This document shows, piece after piece, positions 8,787-16,401 of a DNA stretch of 40,464 nt. The position numbers were made by a program, and so were the translations under genes. Position 1 is the first letter of the stretch; each line of letters opens with the position of its first letter. The DNA lies in NCBI GenBank assembly GCA_011392765.1, contig WYCW01000008.1, positions 1 through 40,464 of the forward strand, read 5' to 3'. The stretch is from Candidatus Thiosymbion ectosymbiont of Catanema sp. Cochon2018. GTDB taxonomy: Bacteria; Pseudomonadota; Gammaproteobacteria; Chromatiales; Chromatiaceae. Under the pieces are notes generated by a model that was given only the letters and a program-made list of their open reading frames with translations, was not told where the DNA came from and did no database searches.

Positions 8787-9176
8787 TCAGAGGACGTTGC
8801 GGCGCTCGAAGCCCGTATCCGCACAGCACTGTCGAATCAATCCCTGTAATTCTCCGAGATCCTTGCACCCGTTCAACCGATCGGCGTCCAGACAAACGAG
8901 CGGCTGCTCATTGTACAGACTGAAAATAGCCGGCAGTGGGTCCCGATTGTCCGGATAGCGGCGTCGGAATTCATCGCGGTGGAGAAAGCTGCAATCCAAG
9001 TCCAGATCTTCGATGAAGGCTCGCCATTGCTTGCGCTCGGTGAAATAGCCATAGGTCAGGGCGCACAACTGACACTCGTAGGTATGCGGCGATAGGATTT
9101 TGTGACCGAAGTCGGACAGGACATTGAAGAGGCCACTATCGGCGTTGTAGACAAAGACCAATTGCGGTTTGCTCAT
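8787..9176 (-). CDS. Small conserved protein of the arsenosugar-type cluster, function unknown
   Basis: The 129-residue protein begins MSKPQLVFVYNADSGLFNVL. It contains a Cys pair in YECQLCALTYG and the C-terminal phrase PAIFSLYNEQPLVCLDAD; the first part could bind a metal or have a thioredoxin-like strand pattern, but I do not know the fold. ATG 9176 overlaps the TGA of the upstream glycosyltransferase by 4 bp, so the two are translationally coupled. The frame is open much further upstream, but that part is the antiparallel-frame shadow of the glycosyltransferase. The position suggests a role with the glycosyltransferase; no reaction can be named from the sequence. Confidence 0.75.
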   Translation of the reverse strand: MSKPQLVFVYNADSGLFNVLSDFGHKILSPHTYECQLCALTYGYFTERKQWRAFIEDLDLDCSFLHRDEFRRRYPDNRDPLPAIFSLYNEQPLVCLDADRLNGCKDLGELQGLIRQCCADTGFERRNVL

Positions 9177-9853
9177 GATTCCAGCCTTTGCAATAGATTC
9201 GGAAAGTCGACCAGATCTTCCGGGCAGTCGATGTCCCGCAAGGGTGCAAGCTCGCGCCAGCTCCAACCGAGTTCTCGCAGTCGGGCTCGGGTCAGCCCGA
9301 GTACGGCACCGGTACTCCAGGGGATATCCGCAAACAGCCGCGTATCGACCCGCTTTACCCCGATGAGTACATAGCCGCCGTCCAATGCTGGACCCAGCAC
9401 CGCGTCCTTGTCCGCCAGAACCCGGAAGGCCCGGTTCAGGAAGGTCCGGTCGTAACCGGGACAATCGCTGCCGATCAATACCGCCGGGCGGCAGGGTGTT
9501 GTCGGCTCGGCGGCCAGCGCATGATACATCCGGGCCCCCAGATCCGTTCCATGCTGGCGATGCGCCGACACGCCGAAGTGGTCGGCGAGTTCCCGTCCGC
9601 GGGGCCACTCCTCATCGGTCGCATCGCACCAAAACTCGACCCGGACATCGGCCATGCCGGCAGCCGTCGTCAGGGTGTCGTAGAGCAGACGTTGGTACAG
9701 GGCAGCAGCCCCCTCGGCCTCCAACACGGGAATCAGCCGGGTCTTTACCCGTCCGGGCCCGGGTACTCGGCCGAACACCAGCAGCCGCCTCGGGGCCGGC
9801 TCACATTTCTCACCGGGGATTGTCATGTTGCGAACAAGATCCGGAAACAACAT
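9173..9853 (-). CDS. TIGR04282-type glycosyltransferase (DUF2064) of arsenosugar clusters
   Basis: The protein has the hallmarks of the DUF2064 nucleotidyl/glycosyltransferase-like family: RLLVFGRVPGPGRVKTRL near the N-terminus, AVLIGSDCPG around the middle, and AVLGPALDGGYVLIGVKR. These match a GT-A-like fold with a PGxxKTRL nucleotide loop. The family is named for co-occurrence with ArsS and TIGR04283 proteins, both of which are encoded just upstream on the same strand, supporting a role in building an arsenosugar or similar glycoconjugate. The start is ambiguous: ATG 9853 is used here, while ATG 9826 (MTIPGEK) would also retain all motifs, and neither has a strong ribosome site. The end overlaps the small unknown gene by 4 bp. 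Confidence 0.85.
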   Translation of the reverse strand: MLFPDLVRNMTIPGEKCEPAPRRLLVFGRVPGPGRVKTRLIPVLEAEGAAALYQRLLYDTLTTAAGMADVRVEFWCDATDEEWPRGRELADHFGVSAHRQHGTDLGARMYHALAAEPTTPCRPAVLIGSDCPGYDRTFLNRAFRVLADKDAVLGPALDGGYVLIGVKRVDTRLFADIPWSTGAVLGLTRARLRELGWSWRELAPLRDIDCPEDLVDFPNLLQRLES

Positions 9854-9909
9854 TCATTAACCGGAATCGGTAGATCGGGCAAAGGAGCGTAGCGACGTGC
9901 CCGACAAGA

Positions 9910-10085
9910 TGTGGATGTTGGGCACGCCGCCGTGGACCACAGAGGTGGCTGAGGATAGCCCAATGGACAACATGGACGGTGTGGACTGCATAGACTGGGG
10001 GGCACGTAGCGATTCCTCGGTCCACGTGGTCCACCTGGTCCATGTAGTCCACGGCGACTGCCGTCATCCCTGGCGGCTTTGCCCA
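9910..10085. repeat. Dispersed palindromic repeat (single diverged copy of the 173-bp unit)
   Basis: This gap of about 260 bp between arsS and the downstream glycosyltransferase holds a diverged copy of the unit that is tandemly repeated at 31.9-32.5 kb. Imperfect 32-nt arms at 9965-9996 and 10019-10050 pair around a short loop. Each arm is itself built of 9-bp steps of the form TGGACNNNA. The copy ends, as at the other locus, with a CTGGCGGCTTTGCCCAA-like tail. It would separate transcription of the two halves of the arsenosugar cluster or fold in the mRNA. Confidence 0.8.
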
Positions 10086-10117
10086 ATTTACCCTGCCGGC
10101 GATCGGTAGCCCGCCTG

Positions 10118-11080
10118 TCAGTTAAGGGCGCCGCCGCAGCTGGAACCCTGCCCTGCCGTACAGCCGTAGCAATGATCGGCGACCACTACCGGTTGGTCCT
10201 CGAGGTCCACCGCCGATAGATCGGCCAGATAGATCTCCCGCCGGTCGCCGGCTACCATGGGCAGATCCAGCATCTGATTGAAGTCACAGTCGTAGACCCG
10301 TCCTTGCCAGTCGACGCTGACCAGCGACCGACACATGAGGCCATCCAGATTGGCCGGGCACATGGCGGACTTGAGCAATCGCATATAGTCGTCGAACTCG
10401 CCGCGGGACAGTAAGGCACTGCCGAAGCGCGCGATCGGCATGTTGGTGAGGGTGAAGAGCCGAGTGAACCGGATCCCGTGACGATCGGCCAGCTCACGCC
10501 GATAATCGGCTTCCAGGCGGGCCTGATCCGGCGGGAGATGGGCACCGCCCGGATTGTAGACCAGGGTCAGGGTCAGTCCGGAGTGCTCCTGGCCGTAACC
10601 CAGCGCGTTCAATTGCTTAAGAACGCGGATGCTCTTGTGGTAGACCCCCTCGCCGCGTTGGGCATCCACGTTCCCCGCCAGATAACAGGGCAGGGAGGCG
10701 ATGACTTCGACCTGCTGCTCGGCCAGAAATTCCGCCAGGTCCACTTGATCCGGCTCCTCCAGCACGGTCAAATTGCAGCGATCCAGGACCCGACAACCCA
10801 GGGTGCAGGCCTCGATCACCAGTCGTCTGAACGCGGGATTGAGCTCGGGTGCCCCACCGGTGAGATCGAGGGCCGGAATCCCGGTCTTCTCGAGGCAGGC
10901 CAGCACGGTATCGACGATCGCGGGCGCCATGACCTCTTTACGGGTAGGTCCGGCGTTGACATGGCAATGCAGGCACTGCTGGTTGCAGCGGTATCCCAGA
11001 TTGACCTGTAAGGTATCCGGACGGCCGCGGCGGATCATCGGAAAGTCGCTTGGAATCAGTCTGGACAGGGTCTCGAGCAT
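10118..11080 (-). CDS. arsS: Arsenosugar biosynthesis radical SAM protein ArsS
   Basis: This 320-residue radical SAM enzyme is thought to transfer the 5'-deoxyadenosyl group to dimethylarsenite on the way to arsenosugars. The CxxxCxxC cluster motif (C32, C36, C39 in GYRCNQQCLHCHVNAGP) follows a short N-terminal segment. DLTGGAPELNP provides the GGxPE-like SAM motif. The C-terminal DUF3641 region contains VYDCDFNQML and the Cys-rich ending HCYGCTAGQGSSCGG, likely ligands of an auxiliary cluster. ATG 11080 is preceded by GCGGAGAAC at good spacing. Companions TIGR04283 and TIGR04282 glycosyltransferases lie on the same strand on either side. The substrate here is inferred from the family. Confidence 0.93.
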   Translation of the reverse strand: MLETLSRLIPSDFPMIRRGRPDTLQVNLGYRCNQQCLHCHVNAGPTRKEVMAPAIVDTVLACLEKTGIPALDLTGGAPELNPAFRRLVIEACTLGCRVLDRCNLTVLEEPDQVDLAEFLAEQQVEVIASLPCYLAGNVDAQRGEGVYHKSIRVLKQLNALGYGQEHSGLTLTLVYNPGGAHLPPDQARLEADYRRELADRHGIRFTRLFTLTNMPIARFGSALLSRGEFDDYMRLLKSAMCPANLDGLMCRSLVSVDWQGRVYDCDFNQMLDLPMVAGDRREIYLADLSAVDLEDQPVVVADHCYGCTAGQGSSCGGALN

Positions 11081-11189
11081 CTTTGTTCTCCGCGCCTTTA
11101 TCCGTGCCTCCGGCGGCCCGGACAGCCGTTGCGCCCGCGGGAATCGTTAGTACTGTTATCGGTAATCGAGGGCATCCGTACCAGCGTCC

Positions 11190-11966
11190 TCATCGTTCAT
11201 CCAAAGGCCGGAACGGCAGTGCGAGCAACTGCAGGGGCCGCTGCCAATCGCGGCTATCGTATCGGCCGATGCCGAACCGGATGTCATGGTAAGTACGGCG
11301 GGTACGGTAGGATCCGAACAGCCGGTCCCAGAACGAAAAGATGGTGCCATAGTCGGAGTCGGTCTCCCAACGCAGGTTCGAATGGTGTACCCGATGCAGC
11401 GACGGCGGCACGATGACCCATCTCAGCCCATGGTCCAGGTGCGGTGGGATGCGCAGGTTACTGTGGTGGAACAGGATCACGACGACCATGACGGACTTGT
11501 AGAGGGCAAATACTTCGAGGCCCATACCCAGCACGACCAGCAGGACGCAATTCAGCACGGTCGAGATCAAAACCTCTACCGGATGGAACCGCAGCGCGGT
11601 CGTGCTGTCCAGGGCCGGATCCGTATGGTGCACACGATGGAAGCGCCAGAGGAATGGGATCCGATGATTCATCCGGTGCCAGGCGTACATCCACAGATCG
11701 AACAATACGAAAGTAAGAACGCCACAGGCGACGGGGTGAATAGCAATCGGGTTACAGCGCCCGAGGTCATGGCGGGCGGCCAGCTGTACCGACCATGACA
11801 AGAGCGGTGTCATCAGGACCCCGACCATGCCGGCGATCAGGGCGAGCGATAGATTGCGCAGCCCATGAGCGTAACGGTCACTGCGGCCGGCATAGAAGGG
11901 AATCAGTCCTTCCAACAGGAAGACTAGACCTAAGGCAATCAGACCAATGAGGGCGCTGCTATCCAT
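11190..11966 (-). CDS. Sterol desaturase / fatty acid hydroxylase family membrane protein
   Basis: The 258-residue integral membrane protein has at least four hydrophobic helices and the histidine clusters of the di-iron hydroxylase superfamily: WHRMNH, HRVHHTDP, and a late SLHRVHHSN, plus HHSNLRIP between them. These bind a di-iron centre that hydroxylates or desaturates a lipid C-H bond using oxygen. ATG 11966 follows GAGGCAACGAT and lies 10 nt after the stop of the TIGR04283 glycosyltransferase, and arsS follows on the same strand, so it is probably in the same transcript. A lipid-modifying enzyme here raises the possibility of an arsenolipid or glycolipid product, but that is inference. 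Confidence 0.87.
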   Translation of the reverse strand: MDSSALIGLIALGLVFLLEGLIPFYAGRSDRYAHGLRNLSLALIAGMVGVLMTPLLSWSVQLAARHDLGRCNPIAIHPVACGVLTFVLFDLWMYAWHRMNHRIPFLWRFHRVHHTDPALDSTTALRFHPVEVLISTVLNCVLLVVLGMGLEVFALYKSVMVVVILFHHSNLRIPPHLDHGLRWVIVPPSLHRVHHSNLRWETDSDYGTIFSFWDRLFGSYRTRRTYHDIRFGIGRYDSRDWQRPLQLLALPFRPLDER

Positions 11967-11975
11967 ATCGTTGCC

Positions 11976-12707
11976 TCACGAATGTGAGCGATCTCGTTCG
12001 TAGGATGCAGCCAGAGACTCAGGGGTCGCGCCCAACAGAAACCGCAATATCGACCAAGCGTTCTCGAGCTGCTGCCGCACGATGCCGTTGCGCTCGAAGC
12101 GCACCGCCGAGGTCGTCACCGCCGCCGGGAGCTTGACAATGCGGGAACGGCGCCGGATGTGCCGCCCCAGCTCCACATCCTCGAACAGTGGCCAGTCCGG
12201 GAACCCGCCCAGCGCTTCGAAGGAGGCACGCCGGATGACGATGCCTTGATCGCCGAAGGTGGTGAACAAGGAATCGAAGCGTGTAAAAAAGGCATAAACG
12301 CCGAGCAACCAGTGTTGGTTGTCGAAGCGGAGCTTAAAGCATGCCGCGTCGATCGCAGGGTCCTCGAACGCGCGCTCGATGAGCCGCAGCGCGCCGTCCG
12401 GAAGATCGGTGTCATCGTGCAGGAACAACAGCAGCTCACCGCGCGCCGCTTGCGCACCGCGGTTGCACTGGAAACCTCGTCCACGCCGCGCCTTGAGGAG
12501 CCGAAACCCGGTGACGGCTGCATCCTCCTCATCGGCTGAGAGAGCGCCGATCGCTTTCTCCCCGGCAGGAGAACCTACCTCTTCTTCCGGCTCGACCACG
12601 AGCACCTCGGTATGAGGCAGCTGCTTCAGGGAGCCGGCGATACGGCGCTTAAGCGTACCCTCGATCCGCCGCGTGGGGATAATAATGGAGAGGTAAGGCG
12701 TCTTCAA
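11976..12707 (-). CDS. TIGR04283-type glycosyltransferase (family 2) of arsenosugar clusters
   Basis: A GT-A fold glycosyltransferase: the N-terminal strand LSIIIPT, the phrase RGRGFQCNRGAQAARGELLLFLHDDTDLP (metal-binding DDTD), and FGDQGIVIRRASFEALGGFPDWPLFEDVELGRHIRR, which matches the acceptor-side motif of this group. It probably adds a sugar in the arsenosugar-type pathway. The N-terminal third is poorly conserved relative to what I remember of the family (PTRRIEGTLKRR in place of the usual Asn-Glu segment). The only start in reach is TTG 12707, directly next to an ISAs1 transposase remnant at 12717, so the native 5' end may have been replaced and expression may be affected. Confidence 0.82.
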   Translation of the reverse strand: MKTPYLSIIIPTRRIEGTLKRRIAGSLKQLPHTEVLVVEPEEEVGSPAGEKAIGALSADEEDAAVTGFRLLKARRGRGFQCNRGAQAARGELLLFLHDDTDLPDGALRLIERAFEDPAIDAACFKLRFDNQHWLLGVYAFFTRFDSLFTTFGDQGIVIRRASFEALGGFPDWPLFEDVELGRHIRRRSRIVKLPAAVTTSAVRFERNGIVRQQLENAWSILRFLLGATPESLAASYERDRSHS

Positions 12708-12716
12708 AGCGCGTCT

Positions 12717-12773
12717 GAGGTGGTGGCGATCGACGGCAAGACGCTTCGCCGCTCCTACGATCGGCGCAACCGT
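12717..12773 (+). pseudogene. ISAs1-family transposase fragment
   Basis: Nineteen codons read EVVAIDGKTLRRSYDRRN, the catalytic-Asp segment typical of ISAs1-family (DDE_Tnp_ISAs1) transposases. Nothing recognisable of the gene remains on either side. The fragment abuts the start of the leftward glycosyltransferase gene, marking an old insertion or rearrangement at this border. Confidence 0.7.
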
Positions 12774-12902
12774 TGTGCCTTTGCGGTTCGAACGATTCCG
12801 TAGCTGAAAACCACACTGCCGGAAGCCGGCAGCAACTTGTTACAGGAAATATTCATGTGATTCGTAACAAATAATCCTGCATGGGTGCACCCCTGTACAG
12901 TG

Positions 12903-14627
12903 CTACCAGGGCCGACTTTCCATCAGGGGACCACCGGACCGACGCATGAACTGCATCTCTTCGAGCATGAATTGGTTGCGCATCAGCAGAGAGGGATCAC
13001 CCTCTACCTGTTGCAGGCGTTGCTCCATGATAGCCAAGCCGGGACCACGTATCGGCAATCCCCCCAGCATGGCCGCTGCGGCCTGCCCGGCATCCGGTTG
13101 TTGGTCGGGCATGGGCTGTTCGCCGAGCTGATCGAAACGATCGACGGCGTCCGCCGCGCCCTCCTCCGGCAGTGCATCCGGCGGCCTGTCCTCCGCTGGC
13201 CGGTCGGGCCGCGCTCCGCGGCTACCTGTCTGCGGTTGGTCCGGCCGCTCCTCGGCCTTGCCGGGCGTCTCCTGAGTTTCATCCGGACGTTGACCCTCTC
13301 CGTGCCCTTCCTCTTTGCCACCCTCGTTGGGGGATTCTTCCGGCGGTTGCTCCTTTCCCTTTCCTTGCTCGGAGCGTTGTTCTTCCTCTCCCCCCACAGC
13401 CTCCTGCTCGGGCCTCTGCTTATCTCCCCCTTCACCTTCCTCATCCCGGCGTTTTTCGTTCGATCCGGTCTGTTCGGGCCGATCTTCCTGCGGTTGCTTG
13501 CCGCCGGCCTCTTCCTCGGCGGTCTTCCGCTTCTCCTCGCCGCCGGCCGACTCCTCGGGGTCCTGTTCCTTGCCGCCTTCCTGTTCCTGGGGCTTGCGTT
13601 GTTCTTCGCCGCCTGTTTGCTCTTCTGCTTGCCGTTGCTCCTCCCCGGATTCGGCTTCTTGCTGTTCGTCTGTCTGCTTGCCCTTACTTTCGGTTTCCTG
13701 CTCGTTCTTCTGCTGACCCTCCTGGGGTTTTGTGGTCTCGGATTCGGACTTGCCTTTTTGCTCCTGCTCGGACGCCTTACCCTGCGCCTGTTCGCTGTCC
13801 TGGGTCTGCTCCCCCTCGCTCGGTTCGCTATCCTCGCTCGGCTCGCCTTTTGAAGACTGCTGTCCGGATTCGCTTTGCTGCTCGGACTCCTGCTGCTGTT
13901 GCCCTTGCTGCTGTTGTTGCTCTTGCTCCTGTTGCTGCTGCTCCTGCTTTTGTCCTTGTTGTTGCTCCTGTTTCTGTTGTTCCTGATTTTGCCCTTGTTG
14001 CTTCTGCTCCTGCTTCTCCTGCTGTTGCTGTTCTTGTTTCTGCTGTTCCTGATTTTGTCCCTGTTGCTTCTGCTCCTGCTTCTCCTGCTGCTCTTGTTTC
14101 TGCCGTTCCTGCTTTTGTCCTTGTTCTTGTTTTTCCTGCTCCTCCTTCCGGTCTTTCTGTTCTGCGTTCTCCGGGCGCTTTTCCTTTTCTTCCTTCCGCT
14201 GCGTTTCTTTCTCCTTTTCGTACCTCTCCTGCTCGATACGCGCGAGCATGGCTCGGGCCAGGGCCAGGTTATGGTGGGCGTCCTCGTGATTCGGATTGGT
14301 GCTCAACACCTCCTCGTAAGCCGTCGCGGCCCCCGCGAAATCACCGAGCTGAAAGCGGGCGTTGCCCAGGTTGTAGTCGGCGCCTTCTTTCACGGCTGGG
14401 CGCTGTACCTGGGTGAAGGCGGTAGCGGCTTCCTGATAGCGACCGGACCGGTAGAGGGCCACGCCGCGTCGGTAATCGTCGCCGAAGCTCGCAGCAGCCT
14501 GACTGTAATCGCCGGCTTGAAAGTGCTCGTAGGCCTCCTGCTCCTGGTTCAGGAACAGATCGGCCCGGACCCCGCCGGCAAACACGAGGGACAAGATGGT
14601 GGCAGTGATTGGCAGAATTTTGGTCAT
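12903..14627 (-). CDS. batC: BatC-like TPR protein with very long Gln/Glu-rich region
   Basis: The 574-residue protein starts with a signal peptide (MTKILPITATILSLVFAGGVRA). Two or three TPR units follow at residues about 30-135 (QEAYEHFQAGDYSQAA, GVALYRSGRYQEAATAF, YNLGNARFQLGDFAGAATAYEEVLSTNP). Residues about 140-480 are an extreme low-complexity run dominated by Q, E, K and later G/E/P. The C-terminus (AAMLGGLPIRGPGLAIMEQRLQQVEGDPSLLMRNQF) matches the end of proteobacterial BatB/BatC proteins. It has no VWA domain. The product is expected to be periplasmic or membrane-attached and to act with BatD, whose gene is 6 kb away in opposite orientation. The repetitive codons (CAG/GAG-rich) are prone to slippage, so the tail length may vary between strains. 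Confidence 0.8.
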   Translation of the reverse strand: MTKILPITATILSLVFAGGVRADLFLNQEQEAYEHFQAGDYSQAAASFGDDYRRGVALYRSGRYQEAATAFTQVQRPAVKEGADYNLGNARFQLGDFAGAATAYEEVLSTNPNHEDAHHNLALARAMLARIEQERYEKEKETQRKEEKEKRPENAEQKDRKEEQEKQEQGQKQERQKQEQQEKQEQKQQGQNQEQQKQEQQQQEKQEQKQQGQNQEQQKQEQQQGQKQEQQQQEQEQQQQQGQQQQESEQQSESGQQSSKGEPSEDSEPSEGEQTQDSEQAQGKASEQEQKGKSESETTKPQEGQQKNEQETESKGKQTDEQQEAESGEEQRQAEEQTGGEEQRKPQEQEGGKEQDPEESAGGEEKRKTAEEEAGGKQPQEDRPEQTGSNEKRRDEEGEGGDKQRPEQEAVGGEEEQRSEQGKGKEQPPEESPNEGGKEEGHGEGQRPDETQETPGKAEERPDQPQTGSRGARPDRPAEDRPPDALPEEGAADAVDRFDQLGEQPMPDQQPDAGQAAAAMLGGLPIRGPGLAIMEQRLQQVEGDPSLLMRNQFMLEEMQFMRRSGGPLMESRPW

Positions 14628-14817
14628 TATCGGCTACGGTCGATGCAGTTCGTTCCTCACCACATCCTACCGGCTCGCTCCCGGAAATTCACGTTGGATA
14701 TGGTAAACACCTGCCTGCCCCAGGGACCCATCCGCCGTCCCAGGGACGGGACAGGCAACGAATGATGCGGAGTATTGACCCGGCAACTTTCGAAGAACGA
14801 AGTGAGCAGAGGAACCT

Positions 14818-15269
14818 CTACAGACTGATTTTCCGCATAATATGGTTTGCAAGACGATACCTGCGCAGAATACTATGTGAGAGAAATTCGGCGCCTTTGA
14901 TATATTGTAAGCAGTTCTGATTACCGCATACACACCGAAAACCTTGAGCCATCGACCATTCTGTCGAAGGATAAAAGAACATCAGTTCTTCCCCTTTCTG
15001 AATGGCGCGGAGGGTGACGATAGTCAGGTTGTCAGTATCAAAGTACACATTGGGAGCACAGCTATGATTGATGTATTGCAACACATCAGGATCAAGCAAA
15101 ATGTGTTGTTGCTCATCCACCTGAAGCGATAAATGATTGGGACTGTCTAGACCTGTTTGGCGTTGAAATCACACAGGATGTCATCTGCTTGCAGATCTGT
15201 TATGGCATGGAGGGCTTTCCCTCCGGTTTGAGGACTCTCATTGATGTCATATAATAATACACGATTCAT
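14818..15269 (-). pseudogene. SET-domain protein (lysine methyltransferase-like), frameshifted
   Basis: The gene begins at ATG 15269, preceded by an excellent AAAAGGAGA ribosome site, and reads MNRVLLYDINESPQTGGKALHAITDLQADDILCDFNAKQV before a TAG. Shifting frame near 15145-15155 restores LDSPNHLSLQVDE and the rest of a small SET domain: YINHSCAPNVYFD (cofactor/knot motif NHSC), EELMFFYPSTEW and the post-SET-like FRCVCGNQNCLQYIKG. The complete protein would be about 150 residues, normal for small bacterial SET proteins. The total length is not a multiple of three, confirming a single net frameshift. It may be a true loss of function or a sequencing error. The base composition is AT-rich like its right-hand neighbours. 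Confidence 0.75.
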
Positions 15270-15296
15270 TTTGGTCTCCTTTTGACATGATAACTT

Positions 15297-15326
15297 GGTG
15301 AAAACGCCTATTTTTCAAGGTGCCCT
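15297..15326. repeat. 30-bp inverted repeat, left copy
   Basis: This sequence (core CCTATTTTTCAAGGTGCCC) is the reverse complement of 16191-16220 at 29 of 30 positions. It ends on the first base of the stop codon of the MNT-HEPN gene. Confidence 0.9.
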
Positions 15327-16183
15327 TAACCAAAACTTTCAATTTTCTCCCTGCACAGTTTTTCTGTTAATCCTTTCAAAAACCGTACACGCTCAGCCAA
15401 CCACTCAAGTTGCTCATTCGTAATGGTATAGCTTGGCTTATAACGGGCATCCACATAGGCTTTACGTAGCAACTTGAAGAGATCTTTCTCTTCTTCACTG
15501 CCTTGAGGGAAGACTTGTAAAAACCGTGGTTCAATGCTTGCAACTCTTTGACTCAGTTTCTCCAAGTCATGTGTACTGGGTTTGTAACGTGTAAAGACGA
15601 GTAGAATGGTTCCATATAGTTTTTCTGTTGCTTGATGCAGTTCAAATGCAGCCTTGCTCAAAAAGCCATGATTTTGAGCATCATTAAATCCTACCATGAA
15701 CATTTCGGCACCTTTAAACCAGTACTCGAAATCTTCTTCTGCAAGTTTTTTCCTCTCTGAGCTGGTAATCTCTTTTGGCTCTGCCAGGTCGAATTTTCCG
15801 GAATCATATAACAGAATACCTTCCCGTACAATATCAATATAGAAATATTGGCTTTTTCTCAGGCGATGATTTATGAATTGAATATCTTCGGCAATCAGGC
15901 TGATTGGGGTTCTGTGAATAGTTTTGATCAAACGTTGAACGAGTTGACTATTTTGTTCGATTTTGCTGGCTTGGCGCGGTGTATCGGTAACAACCAGCAA
16001 ATCGAAGTCACTTTGATAGCGATAGAGGAGCGTTTCCGGGTCAAGGTCTTCAACCCAGTCACCATGGGTATAACTCCCGAACAATATAAGCATATCGAGA
16101 TCAATTTCTTCTCGAATAATCTCGATAGCTTTTTTTAATTCCTGCTGTTTTTGTTCAGGAAGGTGTTCAAGTGATGTTTTCAT
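15326..16183 (-). CDS. MNT-HEPN fusion (nucleotidyltransferase + HEPN domain), toxin-antitoxin-like
   Basis: The 285-residue protein joins two domains usually encoded by separate genes. Residues about 20-135 form a minimal nucleotidyltransferase: LILFGSYTHGDW (GSxxxG), YQSDFDLLVV (DxD) and a later strand. Residues about 150-270 form a HEPN domain (DFEYWFKGAEMFM, FELHQATEKLYGTILLVF) with R-x5-H in RYKPSTHD, the pattern of HEPN RNases. In two-gene systems the MNT protein AMPylates and neutralises the HEPN RNase; a fusion could be self-regulated or act on something else. There is no clear ribosome site before ATG 16183; the start lies 7 bp inside a 30-bp inverted repeat whose partner touches the stop codon. 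AT-rich composition suggests transfer. Confidence 0.87.
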   Translation of the reverse strand: MKTSLEHLPEQKQQELKKAIEIIREEIDLDMLILFGSYTHGDWVEDLDPETLLYRYQSDFDLLVVTDTPRQASKIEQNSQLVQRLIKTIHRTPISLIAEDIQFINHRLRKSQYFYIDIVREGILLYDSGKFDLAEPKEITSSERKKLAEEDFEYWFKGAEMFMVGFNDAQNHGFLSKAAFELHQATEKLYGTILLVFTRYKPSTHDLEKLSQRVASIEPRFLQVFPQGSEEEKDLFKLLRKAYVDARYKPSYTITNEQLEWLAERVRFLKGLTEKLCREKIESFG

Positions 16184-16190
16184 ATACTAT

Positions 16191-16220
16191 AGGGCACCTT
16201 GAAAAATAGGTGTTTTCACC
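16191..16220. repeat. 30-bp inverted repeat, right copy
   Basis: Partner of 15297-15326 (29/30 identical when reversed). It begins AGGGCACCTTGAAAAATAGG and includes the small palindrome GGTGTTTTCACC. Confidence 0.9.
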
Positions 16221-16265
16221 ACTCAAGAGCCTCTAACCCATTGATTATCCATACGCTCCGTTGAC

Positions 16266-16298
16266 GAAAATCGTATTTTTCAAAGTGCCCTATAATAG
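16266..16298. repeat. Third, diverged copy of the 30-bp repeat
   Basis: GTATTTTTCAAAGTGCCCTATA is in inverted orientation to 16191-16220. The two face each other over about 106 bp with TATA on both outer sides, giving a second small palindromic unit. Confidence 0.75.
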
Positions 16299-16351
16299 TT
16301 GCTACCCACGCAAATCCGTAAAAAGAATCGAAATTCAGGTCCGTATACAAA

Positions 16352-16388
16352 AAAACCATATTAGATCATAATGATCCAATATGGTTTT
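16352..16388 (-). terminator. Bidirectional hairpin terminator
   Basis: AAAACCATATT and its complement AATATGGTTTT flank GATCATAATGATC, giving an almost perfect hairpin with A-run and T-run edges, as in a rho-independent terminator that works on both strands. It sits downstream of the PspA-like operon (minus strand), now separated from the last gene by the 103-bp MITE. Confidence 0.65.
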
Positions 16389-16401
16389 GGGCATCTCCTA
16401 A

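Noticed and set aside
8787-9608. 273-residue ORF on the minus strand
   Set aside because: The upstream half overlaps the glycosyltransferase gene in another frame; only the part from ATG 9176 is taken as a gene.
13875-14765. Long plus-strand ORF of almost only Leu, with Phe and Pro
   Set aside because: It is the antisense shadow of the CAG/GAG-rich part of the BatC-like gene; the opposite strand has TPR motifs, a signal peptide and a family C-terminus.
15326-16183. Reading the MNT-HEPN gene as an antibiotic nucleotidyltransferase
   Set aside because: The C-terminal half is a HEPN domain with an R-x5-H motif, and the N-terminal domain is of the minimal type; no aminoglycoside-enzyme features are seen.
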